Positions 1 to 11,884 of a stretch of 64,000 bases of DNA are shown here, piece after piece. This DNA comes from Claviceps africana (taxonomy: Eukaryota; Ascomycota; Sordariomycetes; Hypocreales; Clavicipitaceae): NCBI GenBank assembly GCA_018360145.1, contig SRPY01000075.1, forward strand, positions 1-64,000, given 5' to 3'. Numbering within the stretch: the stretch's first letter is position 1; every line of letters starts with the position of its first letter. Below the pieces are notes generated by a model. That model was not told where the DNA came from. It worked only from the letters and a program-made list of their open reading frames with translations, and made no database searches. A program made the position numbers and the translations under genes.

Positions 1-256
1 AAGAAAAGAAAAGAAAAGAAAAGAAAAGAAAAGAAAAGAAAAGAAAAGAAAAGAAAAGAAAAGAAAAGAAAAGAAAAGAAAAGAAAAGAAAAGAAAAAAA
101 AAGAAAAAAAAAGAAAAGAAAAGAAAAGAAAAGAAAAGAAAAGAAAAGAAAAGAAAAGAAAGGAAAGGAAAAGAAAGGAAAAGAAAAGAAAAAGAAAAAG
201 AGAAAAAGAAAAAAAGAAAAAAAAAAGAAGAAAAAAAGACAGAAACAAACAAAAAA
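1..256. repeat. (AAAAG)n microsatellite
   Basis: Near-perfect AAAAG pentamer array for about 180 bases, decaying into A-rich purine sequence until about 256. It lies immediately before a CTAAC branch-like motif (260-264) and a CAG acceptor (271-273), so it is probably intronic to the gene cut by the left edge. Confidence 0.95.
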
Positions 257-273
257 GAGCTAACACCCCCCAG

Positions 274-448
274 TTCGCAACCCCACGGCGTCCAAGACCA
301 GGCCGCCGCCCTCCGCGCAGAAGGCATCCCCGTCACGACCGGCCCCCTCGGCGAAATGTCCGTCGATGTCGCCCTCTACGGGTGGTTCCCCAGCCGGCTG
401 CCCTCCGAGGCGCGGCCCGCGGACGGGGCGGATGCGGACGCGGGATAG
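274..448 (+). CDS. C-terminal exon of an unidentified gene (partial)
   Basis: An open frame ends in TAG at 446-448 and reads about 57 residues, including LRAEGIPVTT and VALYGWFPSRLPSEA. The frame has good third-position GC bias and no stops. A branch-like GCTAAC (259-264) followed by a CAG acceptor (271-273) suggests this is the last exon of a gene whose upstream exons lie left of the window, across the AAAAG repeat. I do not recognise the family. The overlapping ORFs on the other strand and frames have no better claim. The next 626 bases (449-1074) hold no gene I can support, apart from short GTTGACCTG and TCGTCGATTC tandem units. Confidence 0.45.
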
Positions 449-1074
449 GAGCAGGGAGGGATGCTGGCTCATCAGATACATACAGTGGGTGGCCCAATGT
501 ATTTGGTCAAGCTTATATACAGATATACAGATATACAAGAGCCACTGAGACACCACTTCATAGTCTCATAAAAGGAAACCTCACTGCAGAATGCACATGT
601 CAACGGAAACAACACGGCTTGGTTCCGTGCCAGGAGCGTGCGAGAGCAGCTTCGTCACGTCACCACCACACCTGGTTGACCTGGTTGACCTGGTTGATCT
701 GGTTACCTTGCAGATTGCCAAAAATGGGATGCTTCTACATATTCGTCGCCTACACCACCCTCGTTGCGTCCATCCACCACAATACAATGCCCACATGTTG
801 CCGGAGGGGGGATGCTCTACATGGCATGATGGACTAGAAATATCCGTCCAGAAAAGAAAAAAAAATAGAACAACGAAAAGAAATGGTGTGCAGCACAATT
901 ATTTCACAGCAGTCCGTCACCCCCAAAACGCCTTGCCCACTGAAACAAAAGAAACACAGGTGTGCGCCGCCACCATGCATCGCCCATCTCGTCGATTCTC
1001 GTCGATTCTCGTCGACCCTCGTAGCCTATGCTCCCCGGTAGTCGAGACGGGCGAGGTGCGGATCCAACAGCTGC

Positions 1075-2730
1075 TTACGAAGCGGGAATCCAGACGAGCT
1101 CGATGATGCCGTCAATGTTGCTCATGGGCTGCGAGTCTGGGTGCACCCATCGTCCATCGTCCTGCTTCCGTATATACGTTTGCAGGACGGAGCCGTCCGA
1201 TCGTACCTCCGACTCCTCCAACTCCCAGGCAATCTTCCTGCCCGTTTTTTCGAGATTCGGTCGTCGCGGCCCCATCATGAAGTCGAGGTTCCAGCCCTTG
1301 TCCGGGGGCGCGGCGAAGAGCGTGGCCTCGAACTGGGTCGAGTCGAAAGTCACGCCTTGGGGATAGTGGGCTATCGAATATCCGGACATGATAAAGTCGT
1401 CGGCCGTCTGGAAGCGCTGCAGCGTACAGTCTTCTCCGCAGATGTATGCGATCTTGGCGTACTGGAGAGGCTTGGCCCTGTGCCAGCCTCCGCCGCGGTA
1501 GTGGTGAAGCGAGAGCGGCTTGATGCCCCATTCGTAAAACCCGGCAGGGTGGCCGTAAAAGTCCAGCTGCCACAAGTCCCAGACCGTTGTCAGCCGGGTT
1601 TCCGTGTTTTCGTAGATGCACTTTCTGAGAAGAATGTCTCCCTGCGGGCCCCAGCCCGAGTTGGATTCCTTGATCTTCTCCGCCGTGGCGCACGAGTCGT
1701 AGAGCTCCGTGATCTTTTCGGCCATGGGCAGCGACAGAAAGACACCCGCTCCGCCAAAGGCCTGGGAACCGTGTCTGTCTAGCGCCCCGACATCCTCCGA
1801 CAGCGTGCCGATATACATTTGGCGGGTGTGGTCGAATTCTGCCATCTTGTCGACTAACCCGTGCATGCTAGGGAAAAAGGTGTCGTCGTCGCACGTCACC
1901 AGCCACTTCTTCTTGTGGGCATCGGCATCATGGTACAGGGCGGGGACCAAGCTGAGATATCTGACTGCCATTTCCAGAGAGGGATCCGAGTGGGAGACGT
2001 CCACGTCGATCCCGGCGTCTCCCAGCAGATTGGCCACCTCTTGGAGCTCTTCATCGTTTGCGTCCATGAGCATGAGCAGCAGCTTGCCGCCGTTGGAGTG
2101 ACCCCTGCTGTCGGTAAGCCAGAAGACCCATTCGTCGATGGGACTGCTCTCGGGGTTCATGAACCGCTTCAATGTGGTTGACACTCCAAACAAGAAGTCG
2201 CTGGCGTTGACCGTCGAAGGCAGCCCCGATGCCGGGACTTGAACCTCAAGCGGCTTGTCGCAGCTGTCCTCGTTATGTGGTTTGTTGACGTCGACTGTGA
2301 GAAAGGCACCATTGAGGAGGTTCTGATCAAGCTTTGTCATGCATTTACGCTCAAGTCCTTCTTTTCTCGTGAATCGAACATGTCGCTTCATGTACTGAAA
2401 TCGCTCGTTCACGTGGTACTTTGTCCTGATCTTTTGCAAATGAGTAATGTCGATGCTGCAGTTCGTATGGGGTATGCCGGACGGCACTTTGTTATCTGCA
2501 GGTACAGAGGCTCCCGAAAAGGGCGCGTCACTATCATGTGGTGACAGTTGTTGGTCAACAGGTCCTAGCGGGGCGTCTGGTTTACGGAATAGACCACGTT
2601 GGGCCGATACTGGGTCTGAACGAATAAAGACCACAAGAATGAATAGCACGCAAAAAGCGGCAAGCAACGCTCTCACACAAGGACTCCTCATTGTGATGGA
2701 GCGTTTTGGACCAGGGAATGTTGACCCCAT
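1075..2730 (-). CDS. GT31-type (DUF604) glycosyltransferase, type II membrane protein
   Basis: Predicted 551-residue Golgi/ER glycosyltransferase of the fungal DUF604/Fringe-like group. A single membrane anchor is seen at about residues 20-37 after a short basic cytosolic N-terminus, as in type II enzymes. The acidic metal/nucleotide-sugar motif CDDDTFF is at about 280-286, followed by YIGTLSED, a glycine-rich FGGAGVFLS and WGPQGDILL, the usual order in this family. The C-terminal part has HHYRGGGWH. The start was set at 2730 (MGSTFPGPKR): the frame stays open to 2982, but only by translating an upstream GAA/GTC microsatellite into Phe and Thr runs. Single exon. Acceptor and donor sugar cannot be told from sequence. 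Confidence 0.85.
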   Translation of the reverse strand: MGSTFPGPKRSITMRSPCVRALLAAFCVLFILVVFIRSDPVSAQRGLFRKPDAPLGPVDQQLSPHDSDAPFSGASVPADNKVPSGIPHTNCSIDITHLQKIRTKYHVNERFQYMKRHVRFTRKEGLERKCMTKLDQNLLNGAFLTVDVNKPHNEDSCDKPLEVQVPASGLPSTVNASDFLFGVSTTLKRFMNPESSPIDEWVFWLTDSRGHSNGGKLLLMLMDANDEELQEVANLLGDAGIDVDVSHSDPSLEMAVRYLSLVPALYHDADAHKKKWLVTCDDDTFFPSMHGLVDKMAEFDHTRQMYIGTLSEDVGALDRHGSQAFGGAGVFLSLPMAEKITELYDSCATAEKIKESNSGWGPQGDILLRKCIYENTETRLTTVWDLWQLDFYGHPAGFYEWGIKPLSLHHYRGGGWHRAKPLQYAKIAYICGEDCTLQRFQTADDFIMSGYSIAHYPQGVTFDSTQFEATLFAAPPDKGWNLDFMMGPRRPNLEKTGRKIAWELEESEVRSDGSVLQTYIRKQDDGRWVHPDSQPMSNIDGIIELVWIPAS

Positions 2731-2754
2731 GTCTGTCGATGTTGTTGACGATGT

Positions 2755-2895
2755 AGTCGTCGTCGTCGTCGTCGTCGAGACCAAGAAACAGAGGAGAAGG
2801 GGGAAGGAGAGAAGAGAAAAGAAGAAGAAGAAGAAGAAGAAGAAGAAGCAGAAGAAGAAGCAGAAGAAGAAGCAGAAGAAGAAGAAAAGAAAAAC
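2755..2895. repeat. GTC and GAA/GCAGAA trinucleotide tracts
   Basis: A short (GTC)n run at about 2757-2778 is followed by a purine-rich (GAA)n/(GCAGAA)n tract at 2817-2890. It lies just upstream of the glycosyltransferase start codon, in its promoter or 5' leader. Confidence 0.9.
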
Positions 2896-2982
2896 GCGTC
2901 GTGACCCAAGTCTCAAAATAGGCCTCTTCCTTTCCAGGACTTCAAAGATACGGTCATGAGAGCCCCAACCACTACGATTCAA

Positions 2983-5900
2983 ATCTCAACGAGGGGATGC
3001 CCCCAGATATCCGTGTCTCGAGGCAGAAATAGAAGAGCGGGCTGGTCGCGTTAGACCTCTGCAAGACAGCAGGAGACGTGGCTGAAGGTGGCTCGGTGGC
3101 GAGGATTCGGCGGCTCGGACGGCTCGGACGAAGTGAGAACAAGTTGGTCGGCGAGGGTAGGATGGAAGATGGTGTTGTTTGAGTACGGCACGGGTGAAGA
3201 GAAGAAGATATTCAACCGCGTTCGGGTCATGTAAAGACGGTTGGCAAGGCGGAGAAACGTCGTCAACGAGCGGCGGAGGACAAAGCCTGCATCCGGTGGC
3301 TGATGTTCAACGTCGGGCGAGGAAGACAGAATCAAGTGCCGTCAAAAGGCGACGAGCACACGAGGCAGCGAGGCAGCGAGAGACAGGAAGAGATGAAGAA
3401 GGAAAAGAATGTGAGGCTTTGCGGGTGCGCCGACAAGAGATGCATAAAACGAGGGAAAGGCTCGAGAAGCAGAAGTGAGAGGAAACAAGGGCCAACTCAA
3501 GGTTGGGATCCAGGAAGACGGCCCGTCTTTGGGACGATGTCGAAAAGTCCCGGTTTATGCAACAGCACCGGGGGAAGGGGGGGGGAGGAGGGTAGGAAAT
3601 ACCTATCTCGAGTAGCACCTCCGTAGCAGGAGGTAGGTACCTAGAGTAAGGAGAGATGGGGGGGTGTGTTGCAAAGCATATGTAGGTACCTACTTCCTAC
3701 TTATTTACCACCCGTACTTGCCTTCCGAGTACCTACTTCCTGGGTACCTCAAGTACCTAAAGTACTTGAACTCCTCGAGTGGCACGCGGCCGGCCTGCAC
3801 AGCGCGTACGTGCACATGTAAAGATGGATTTGGCTGCCCGCGCACTGGCGTCCAAGTGTCTGTCCGTAGAGACGAAAGTACCTAGGAACCTACAGGCTAC
3901 CGAGAGGCAAGGACCTACCTACCTACCTACCTACCTACACAAGGAGGCATGCAGGCACTCGGCTCTGGCGACTCGGGTGGCGGTAACAAGCCAGACGTGA
4001 CTGTCGCCTTGGAGTGCCACCACAAACGGGCATCAGAGCCTCCGACGTCTCTCAGCACGGTGGGCGCCCGCCAGGGGGGGGGTGGTTGAAACTGTGATTG
4101 GACAGCAAACAGCAGGCTTCACCAAGGATGGCAAACGGGCAGCTGGGAGCGTGTGGGGCGAGCTGGACGACGAGTGAGACCAGAGACCCGAGACCAGCGA
4201 CCACGGGCACGCCGTTTGCTCGTCAACTCCCGTCGTCAAGCCAAGAAGAACTCAAGTCGTCGTCTCCTCTTTCTTGCTCTCCGGGGGAAGGTCGATCCGA
4301 CACGACATCGGATCCAAAAAGGCACCCGTTTAGCGGCGGTTAACACTGGGCCCTAGTAGGCCTGGCAACTCCCCCCCCCCGTCACGAGCTGAGCCGATCC
4401 AATTCACCGACTGAAGCGGCTGGCACTGAAGCGGCTGGCGCTGGCCCTGGCCTGGGGACTGACGGGGAGGGCCAGGCTCAGTACGTGCCGCATGTTCTCC
4501 TTGTATGTACATTATGTATTTTGCGCCCCCCGTCTTGTCGGAAAATCATCCGCCAACCTACGCTGCCCATGTGGGTCGGCAAGGAGCACAGATGCCATGC
4601 CATGCCATCCAGCCGCCTCGCTCCAAATACGACGACCTTGTCTACACGTATCTCTCATCGACTTCTCAAGTTTTAATCTTTTCGCTACTTGTTGATGCCA
4701 CGGAAGCCGTGTCGCGTGTCGTCCTCGAACGGCCCCCTACATGCCGCGACGACCATGGCGCGTTTTGCTTCTGTCGCGGCCCATCGTCGTGCAGATGCAC
4801 TCGGCATGTCATGTCACTCTCACTCGTCGTCTTATTTCCCCCTCCCATTGTCCCCTTCTCAACATCGTCCCGTCTCGTGCACCGCCACCGCCACCGCCAC
4901 CGCCACCGCCCGTCCTTGCCCAGAACCAGACCAGACACACGCCCAGGCAGAGAGGGCCATTGTGCTCGCCCCGCAGTGGGCCCCCGCTGGATGCCTCATG
5001 TGGTGGCACAGGCCAGGCTAGACGCGCAACGTCCCTGCAGTCTGCTGGTCTAGCGCCGCCAGATCAAACAAAAAACAACAAAAACCCCCCCGCGCGCGGG
5101 CCGAGACGGGCCCCGTGCCTAGTGGATAACCGATAACCAAACATTTGAAGCACGCACGCCCAAGACAGCAGTCTATAGGGCTACCGAGCCACGCCCCCCC
5201 CCCCCTATTCCGAGACCTCGTGTTGAATCTGGTGCTGGTGCTGGTGCTGGTGCTGGTGCTGGTGCTTCGTGCCAAGTCAAGTCGACAGGCGACAGCTGCC
5301 CTGGCTCTGGAAATCTTGCTCGGCGCATCCTGTGCCGGGACAGGTATGTGCCCAAGGAGGGCTCTTTGTTTTTTTTTTTTTTTTTCCTTCTTTTCCCCTC
5401 TTTTTTTTGATTCCTTTTCTCATGCAAACTCAGTGGCACAGGACCACCCAGATTGTGCTCCCCACCCGGGACAAGAAACGGGGTAGCCATACTCCGTTGT
5501 GCGACCAACAGACGCAGCACTAAAAAGAAGAAAGAGGGAAAAAAAAAAACACAACTCCGAGTCCCCCTCGAACCAAGTCGACGCCAGACGGCCTCAACGT
5601 CAATCAAGCCGCTTCCGGTATTCCTTCTCGCCCCCGCGGGGACTGCCGACGGCACACCCTCGACCGCCTCGCACAGTCTCAGTGGCATGCCGCGCCGCCC
5701 TGCGTCCCACCACGTCTCACTGCCGCAAATCATGTCGATAAGTCGTTTTGGATTCCTCGGCTGGCGGCTGGAACTGTGACATGCACTCGCTCGCAACACC
5801 CCACACCAGAGAACCAGAGGCTCACAGAGTCACTTGATCATATCTATGCTTCCACATACCAGGCCCCAGCTACACCATTCTGTCCTCTGGCTGTCCTCTG

Positions 5901-6146
5901 GCTGTCCTCTCTTTGTGCATTCGCCTCCAACCTGTTCGGTTGTGCGGCTTCATACACCTTGTGAGAGGTGCTTGAACATAAAAAAAAACACGTGTGTGAC
6001 CTTGAACGGAAAGCCCAGCACCCCAAAGAGGCATCCCGAAACCTCCTCCAAAAGAAGATGATTAAGACATATATACATACTTATACATACATACATCTAT
6101 ATCTATACATATACATGTTGGACATTATATCGTCTTTTTCTCAGCG
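2983..6146. other. Gene-free spacer with low-complexity tracts
   Basis: 3.2 kb with no ORF showing a recognisable domain or codon bias. It contains TACCTA/GGTACC-type short palindromes (about 3680-3760), a (CCTA)n run (3916-3940), long C runs, (CCGCCA)n at 4882-4910, (CTGGTG)n at 5232-5262 and T/A homopolymers. ORFs translated through the hexamer arrays (poly-VLVL, poly-GGGG) are artefacts. Confidence 0.7.
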
Positions 6147-7994
6147 CTAAAGCTCGTCCAAGATGCTCATCCAGATGAACAACCCCCCCGCCGCACACAG
6201 AGCCATCGCCGTCAATACCCCCGCCCCGATCCTATCCTTCATGGTAATCGGACTCAAGGGCACGTCGCCGTTATCCTTGCCCCCGGCATTCGCATTTCCC
6301 TTGGACGTGCCCCCCGTGGAATTCGTCACCGGGCCGTCTGTCCGGTCAATCAGCAGGCTCACGACCGCGGCCAGGACGTCCATGAATTCGCCCGCGCCAG
6401 TCGTCTTGTCCAAATTGGGGTCCACGAACTTGCCGTAGCTCCAGTAGAAGCCGCACTCGCGACCCGACGGGCCACCCGTGCATTGCCGAACGGCCGCCTC
6501 GGCCGACGCTCGTAGCGTGGGAATAATCACAGCCCTGGTGTGCGGCGCCAGTTGCGTCACCACGGCGAGCCATCGGTGGACATAGCCCTTGTACGAGAGC
6601 ATGTCGGGCGTGCAGATGCTCGTGCCGTTGGCAATTTCGCAAGCAAGCTCAAAGGCGATCTTGTTGGGGAAGAAGCTTTTCAGCAGCGCGCCGAGAAGCT
6701 TGTCGAGGCGAGTCTTCCACTTTTCGTCTCTTGTCTGGCGCGTTTGTCAGTCAGCATCAAGAATTGCTTGAGTGGCGACGCTTAACAAGGGTCGGGCAAA
6801 AAGGGTCGAGAGGAGGCAGAAAGGTCGCAAAAAAGGGCCCGCCGCCTACGTAGTTGTACATGAAAGCCGCGCCTTGAGCGACAACGCCGGCATTGTACGA
6901 GTACTGCGCTTTCACAACAATGCTGCAGTTTTCCTTGACGTTGGCACCGTCGTAGACAGCCCAGGACTCGTTGTCGATGAATTGCACGCCCCATAGCCAA
7001 TCCCAAGTCTCTTCGGCGCGCCGGGCATACGTGTCGTTTTTGGTGTATCTGGCCAGTCTGGCGCCCATGTTGAAGAAGATGCCATTCGCGATGGCTGTTT
7101 GGCAGGAAAAGAGGAGAATAGGAGAGGAGAGAAGACAAGTTAGTTTGACACAAGGCCACAAAAGCATAGTTGAAAAGGGGGACAAAAGAAAGATCTTCTT
7201 TTTTTTTTTTTTGGAAAAAATAAAAATAAAAATAAAACAACCAAGTATAAATAAATAGAATAAATGAAAACTGTGCACAGACTGTTCTTATAATCGTATC
7301 CTTGGTTCGTCGGCGGAATCTGCCAACGCAAGCCGCCATTGCAGCTCTTGTCATAACGGCTGGGGTCGGCCTGCGTATTCCAAACTGCTTGCGCCAGAGC
7401 AAGCCATTGAGGCTGATCGGAAGGAGGGTTAGGAAACTTGTTTTCCGCGGCGAGCATAGCGGAGAGCCCCCAGAAGCCTTGGTCGTCGTTGCCCAGGGAG
7501 AGGGTGTGGTTCTCGGGCATATAGTTCTTGTTGCCGCCGACTTGATGCAGCATGCCCTGCATCACAATCTTGTTGTAGGTTGCATCGCCCGTGTACTTCC
7601 AATAATCAATCATTGTGCCCATCAAGGCGCCGCCCTCCCACCAGTAGTACGGGCCCAAGCCAGTAGAAGGGGGACCGGGTAGGATGCCGGGGATCTGGCC
7701 TGGCTCGTGTCCGTGATACAAGCTCATGAGATCTTGTGCGACTAATCTTGATGTTTGGATAATGTTTTCTAAATACCGGGCGTTGAAAAGTTAAAGGCGC
7801 ACGAGGAAGCATTGACGAGGGTCGACGGCCGGGTCGGGGAAAGAATAGCCGTCGAATTGTTGGCCGGCCGATCCGCATACTGAATGCATACCTGTTGTGT
7901 CGATGCTGTAGCTGTGTTGTGCATTTACCACACGGCCAACGAGACAGCCAGCTGTCATCACTAGCCATCTTGGCGAACAACACCATGTCACCAT
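6147..7994 (-). CDS. GH76 alpha-1,6-mannanase-like cell-wall protein (Dfg5/Dcw1 family)
   Basis: 473 residues from four exons: 7892-7994, 7283-7768, 6850-7094, 6147-6734; all phases agree. Residues 1-29 form a signal peptide ending near VVNA. Family landmarks are PYYWWEGGALMG, the catalytic Asp pair in LGNDDQGFWG (about D129/D130), LRWQI and MYNYTRDEKW across the last intron. The C-terminus has a Ser/Thr/Gly/Asn-rich linker and a final hydrophobic segment, GVLTAMALCAAGGLF, consistent with a GPI-anchor signal. Dfg5/Dcw1 proteins are thought to transfer GPI proteins from their mannan core to wall glucan. The second intron (7095-7282) has an unusual gtctgt donor and a T/A-rich core, so that junction is the least certain. 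Confidence 0.88.
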
Positions 7995-10900
7995 GTCTGC
8001 CTGTCGGAAGAGATTGATGGTCGAGCTTTTTCTGTCATGGAGGGTTTCTTCCGCTTGGATCGCTTGGATCGCTTGGATCTATGGCTGTTTGTTGCCCTTG
8101 AGAAATGCAAAAAGAAGACGGGAGAGCGGAAGAGGAACAAACAAACAACAAGCAATGATAATGACAGTGATATTGACAGAACGAGTCCAGGATGCGTTTT
8201 ATTCGCTCATCCGGCGCAGGGGAGGTGGGCCGTCTTTGATCCTGGGGCGACAAAAAAGTCGTCTCGACAAAATGTTCTGGTCAACAGCAAAAAACGCAAA
8301 AATTTCCTGTTCTTTAAAAAAAAGGAAGACGGGGAGAAAAAAGGAAGAAGAAAAAGAAGAAGAAGAAAAGAAGAGAAAAGAAGAAAAGAAGGAAGAAAGA
8401 AAGAATCCAGGCTTCATAGAGCCGCCAGGCTTGTCCAAAGGCGGTAGACGAGTTGTGGCCTCGTATGCCTCTCTCGGACGCTGCGCAAGAAGCAGCTCGG
8501 CGGGATTCGGCGCATATTCTGGTCGGGCGAGACTGAAAGTTCAACTGCGTTTTGCCAAGACTGGAGCTTGATGTGCATGCGCATAGAGGGAAACGAATGC
8601 CTGCGGCTTAGCGTCCATGGTAGCCGGAAACAACGTAACCTTTTTGTTGCTTTTGTCTCATGACTGTATTGCGTTGGGATGTGCCCGTCCACTTTTTTTC
8701 CCACCAGGCGGCATGCTGACTCCAGTTCAAGTCGCATCGCGGAGTCGAACACGGCTCACTCGAGCTTCGCAGAAACGAGCAGGATTCCAGTCGCAAAACC
8801 ACGGGGCCTGAACGCCCTTTGTATATGTCGCCGACCTTTTTTTTTCCCTCACTTTTCTGGAGGGACATTTTCAAGTATTTTTGGGTACTTTTGCTGGGAC
8901 AAATGCAGAGAACAAAAAGATGCTGGACACAGGACTGACGCCGTCGGCGGCTGCCAAGAGGACGCTGCTTTTGACGATCGATGGGTTAATAAATGTTCCC
9001 GTCAGGTCATGAGGCGCAGCCATTACTGACCAAGAAGAGTCCTTGGATTTGGAGACCTGCTCTCGAAAAAAAAAAGGTCGTCGCAACAATAAACTTGCCT
9101 TCCGAGTCGACATGACTCTATCGCTATGAATGAGTGTCTGGTATTCCCCTTCCATGGTCCACCTACCACGGCAGCTCCTGGCCGCTGATAGCTATAGACC
9201 TGTCACGCGTCGTCTCAAAACGAAAGCTTATTTATTTTGCGCTTGTCATGGGAGTTTAATATCATTCCGGCCACGTGTAGCGCACAGCTTCGGCACTTGA
9301 CGAGAACTCTCTCTCGTCCACCGTCACCGGCAGTTGGTGCAAGCCAGGGGATTGGCCAGACCCTGTTCCATCATCGCTATCTGCACTCACCTGCCAGGAC
9401 ATCAGTCGCCAGAATTTGATTCAATGTTGTCAGCCCGTCTGCTTGAACTCAACACTCAGTTCCTTGGCCAGCCAATTCGCACTGGGCTTTGTTTGTCCAG
9501 CAATCCAATGCTCCCCGAGGCAGTTGACACGGGGACGATTTCCCTGTGCCGCGCGTCTGCGGCGTCGCTCGAGTAGCGCTTAGCCTCCGTGGGAGAGGTG
9601 CAAGGGCCGATGCTGTTCGCGGCGAAGACAGCCTTGCACAACCTCCGGGTGGAATCTCCTATACATCGCCGAAGACGGGTGCGGAGCCCGGCATTCAGGC
9701 TAGTCGTCCGGATAGGATTTTGTGTGCGGCGTCCTTGTTCTCTTGATCCAGATGCGCTACCAGGAGTCGCGAGCCGAGGCTGACGGCGGGGAGGGGAGAG
9801 AAACTGTACAAAGCCGACTCGTGAGTTCGGCGGCGAAGCGCTTCTATGACGGTTGATGAGGGACGAATTAGCAAATAAGTCGCGAGCTGTCTGCCAGCGT
9901 CATTGCGGCAGTTTGAGCATTCGGAGGGTTGATCAAGTCCGGGAGAAACAATGTGAAATCGTGTAGTGGGTGTCGTTGCGTTGCGGTGCGATGCCCACCT
10001 CCATGAACGCCAGTGATGAGATACGTCACGGGTTGCGCATGCGCCATCATCGATCCTGGGCGTTCAGTCGTCCGCCAGAGCGTGTTCCAGATAGTGTATA
10101 ATGTCGAATCATCGTCTCCCCTAGACAAGGCAACGGTTTTCGTTTCCCTTCCCCTGCTGCCGAGTTGTCACTGGAATCGACCAGAATGGTGATGGGAGAC
10201 GCACCGGGCCCAAGTCGGACGCTCCGGGGTCTGCTATTCGGGCGACACCTCAACCTCTGTCCCGCGCCAGATTGGATGCGGCGATGCGGACATCAGATGG
10301 GGTGATATCAGCTTGCAGCTCAGCTCATGCACTGCGGGTAACAAGGCGATGACATGACGGTGCCATGTTTGCAAAACCCCTCCAAAACTTCGACAGCGCG
10401 TCCATTTCAGTTGGAATAGGGTGAGCCAAGGGTGAGGGGGGGGGGGGAAGGAAGGAAAAAGAAGAAAAGGGAAAAGGAAAAAACAATTAAAACATTATTT
10501 CAAGATTGTCGACTCTACTTGGAAGGCGCCATGCACCGCTCTCAGAGATACATGTGAGGCAGGTGCGTAGCAGACATGAAAGTACGGACAAGTACACAAC
10601 GCCATCTACACATTTCAGTCGCCTCCAGCAGCATGCATCCATCGATGTCAACAAATTGGTCAGACATCGGATTGTCGACACATCAGCTTCCACGTGACGT
10701 TGCATTCGGCACACATGGCTGTCAGTATGGACCGTCTCAGGACGCCATGGAACCGGGCTCTCCGACCCTCCCGAGGACTCAGCACTCGCCCGAGGCCACC
10801 CATGACACAAGCATCGAGTCTTTTACCATCTCGATGCGCACGCAGAGTGTCGTCGTCGTTCATGTTCATCATTACCATCATCACCACACTCTAGAACATT

Positions 10901-11013
10901 ACATCGCCGCTCGAATTAAACTAAAACAAGAAGAAGAAAAAACCAAGGGACGAAACCCCCATCCCCCTTCCCGCGAGTGACATCCCCCTTCCCGCGAGTG
11001 AAGAGAAGAAAAA
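7995..11013. other. Gene-free spacer
   Basis: About 3 kb with no ORF I can assign. There is a purine-rich (GAA/AAGAA) tract at 8330-8405, a G/A-rich run at 10436-10480 and a duplicated 21-base unit (CATCCCCCTTCCCGCGAGTGA-like) at about 10958-11001, directly before the DUF7704 start. Several small ORFs at 8414-9155 and 9868-10253 lack conserved motifs and were not called. Confidence 0.6.
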
Positions 11014-11493
11014 ATGCCGTCCAGCGTGCCCGCCTCAACCACCATCCCCTTTCCCTACCGCCTTATCCTCACTACCATCGAGCCCCTCCTCGCCCTGGGC
11101 GGCGTCCTCCTCGTCCTAGCCTCGCCGGCGACGTACCTCGCCTCCATGACGCGGCACCGCGTGTCCTTTGTCCCGGACTCGGCTTTCTTGTACACCAGCC
11201 TGGGCGGCAGCTGGCTGTACTTTGCGTTTGTCGAGGCCGTTGTGCTGCGCTGCTTCGACGACCAGCGCCTGTGGCGGCTGCTGTGCGCGGGCATGCTGCT
11301 TAGTGACGGGGCCTTTTGCCACTCTGTCGCGCAGGCTGTTGGGGGATGGGCCGTCTGGGTGAGGATCGGCGAGTGGACGATGGAGGATCACTTGGCGTTT
11401 TGGACGACGGCGCCCATGGTGGCCGTTCGCCTTTTGGTCGTCCTGGGAATTGGCTTTGAGACGCGTCGGGGAGACGACAAAAAGGCGAGGTGA
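11014..11493 (+). CDS. DUF7704-type four-helix membrane protein
   Basis: Single-exon, 159 residues. The N-terminal IPFPYRLILTTIEPLLALGG matches the start of the fungal DUF7704 family. It is followed by three further hydrophobic segments (around SLGGSWLYFAFVEAVVL, LLCAGMLLSDGAF and APMVAVRLLVVLGIG), giving about four transmembrane helices, and a short basic tail. Function of the family is unknown to me. It lies divergent from no close neighbour; the next gene downstream is convergent, with its stop at 11885. Confidence 0.8.
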   Translation: MPSSVPASTTIPFPYRLILTTIEPLLALGGVLLVLASPATYLASMTRHRVSFVPDSAFLYTSLGGSWLYFAFVEAVVLRCFDDQRLWRLLCAGMLLSDGAFCHSVAQAVGGWAVWVRIGEWTMEDHLAFWTTAPMVAVRLLVVLGIGFETRRGDDKKAR

Positions 11494-11884
11494 TGGGAGA
11501 AAGCTGCATGTAGTTTGCAAAAGATTGTTGCTGACTGGCAAACGGCCAACGTCTTCTACAAGATGTGAAGTTGTGGCGAGAAGAATATCGTCTGTGTTCC
11601 CAGACTACGCTCGCCGAAGGTTGAGAGAAATGCGAAGACGGCCAAGACCTATTTCTCATCTCTTGTGGAATCCATATCAAACCTCCCTGGTACTGCTATG
11701 CAACTCTAAACCCCGGTTTTCCTACTCTATACTCTGACCTATGGCAATTACCTGACGATTCACGGGCACCCTGGAATCTAAAATAAAGATTAAAACAAAA
11801 AAAAAAAGAGAAAACAAAAACGCCCATCGCCCAAAAAAGCCATTTCTCTGCTCTTCCACATCCACCCCCCGATAAGGCGCCCAT

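Noticed and set aside
2731..2982. Longer N-terminus for the glycosyltransferase with poly-Phe and poly-Thr
   Set aside because: The extension is the translation of GAA and GTC microsatellites; the downstream ATG gives a normal type II membrane anchor.
7993..8571. 192-codon Lys/Glu-rich ORF
   Set aside because: Most of it is a GAA-type purine tract and no domain is visible; no splice or start context supports it.
8871..9155. 94-codon minus-strand ORF with a MAAPHDLTGTF segment
   Set aside because: It faintly resembles a lipocalin-like start, but nothing downstream continues the similarity and it crosses a homopolymer.
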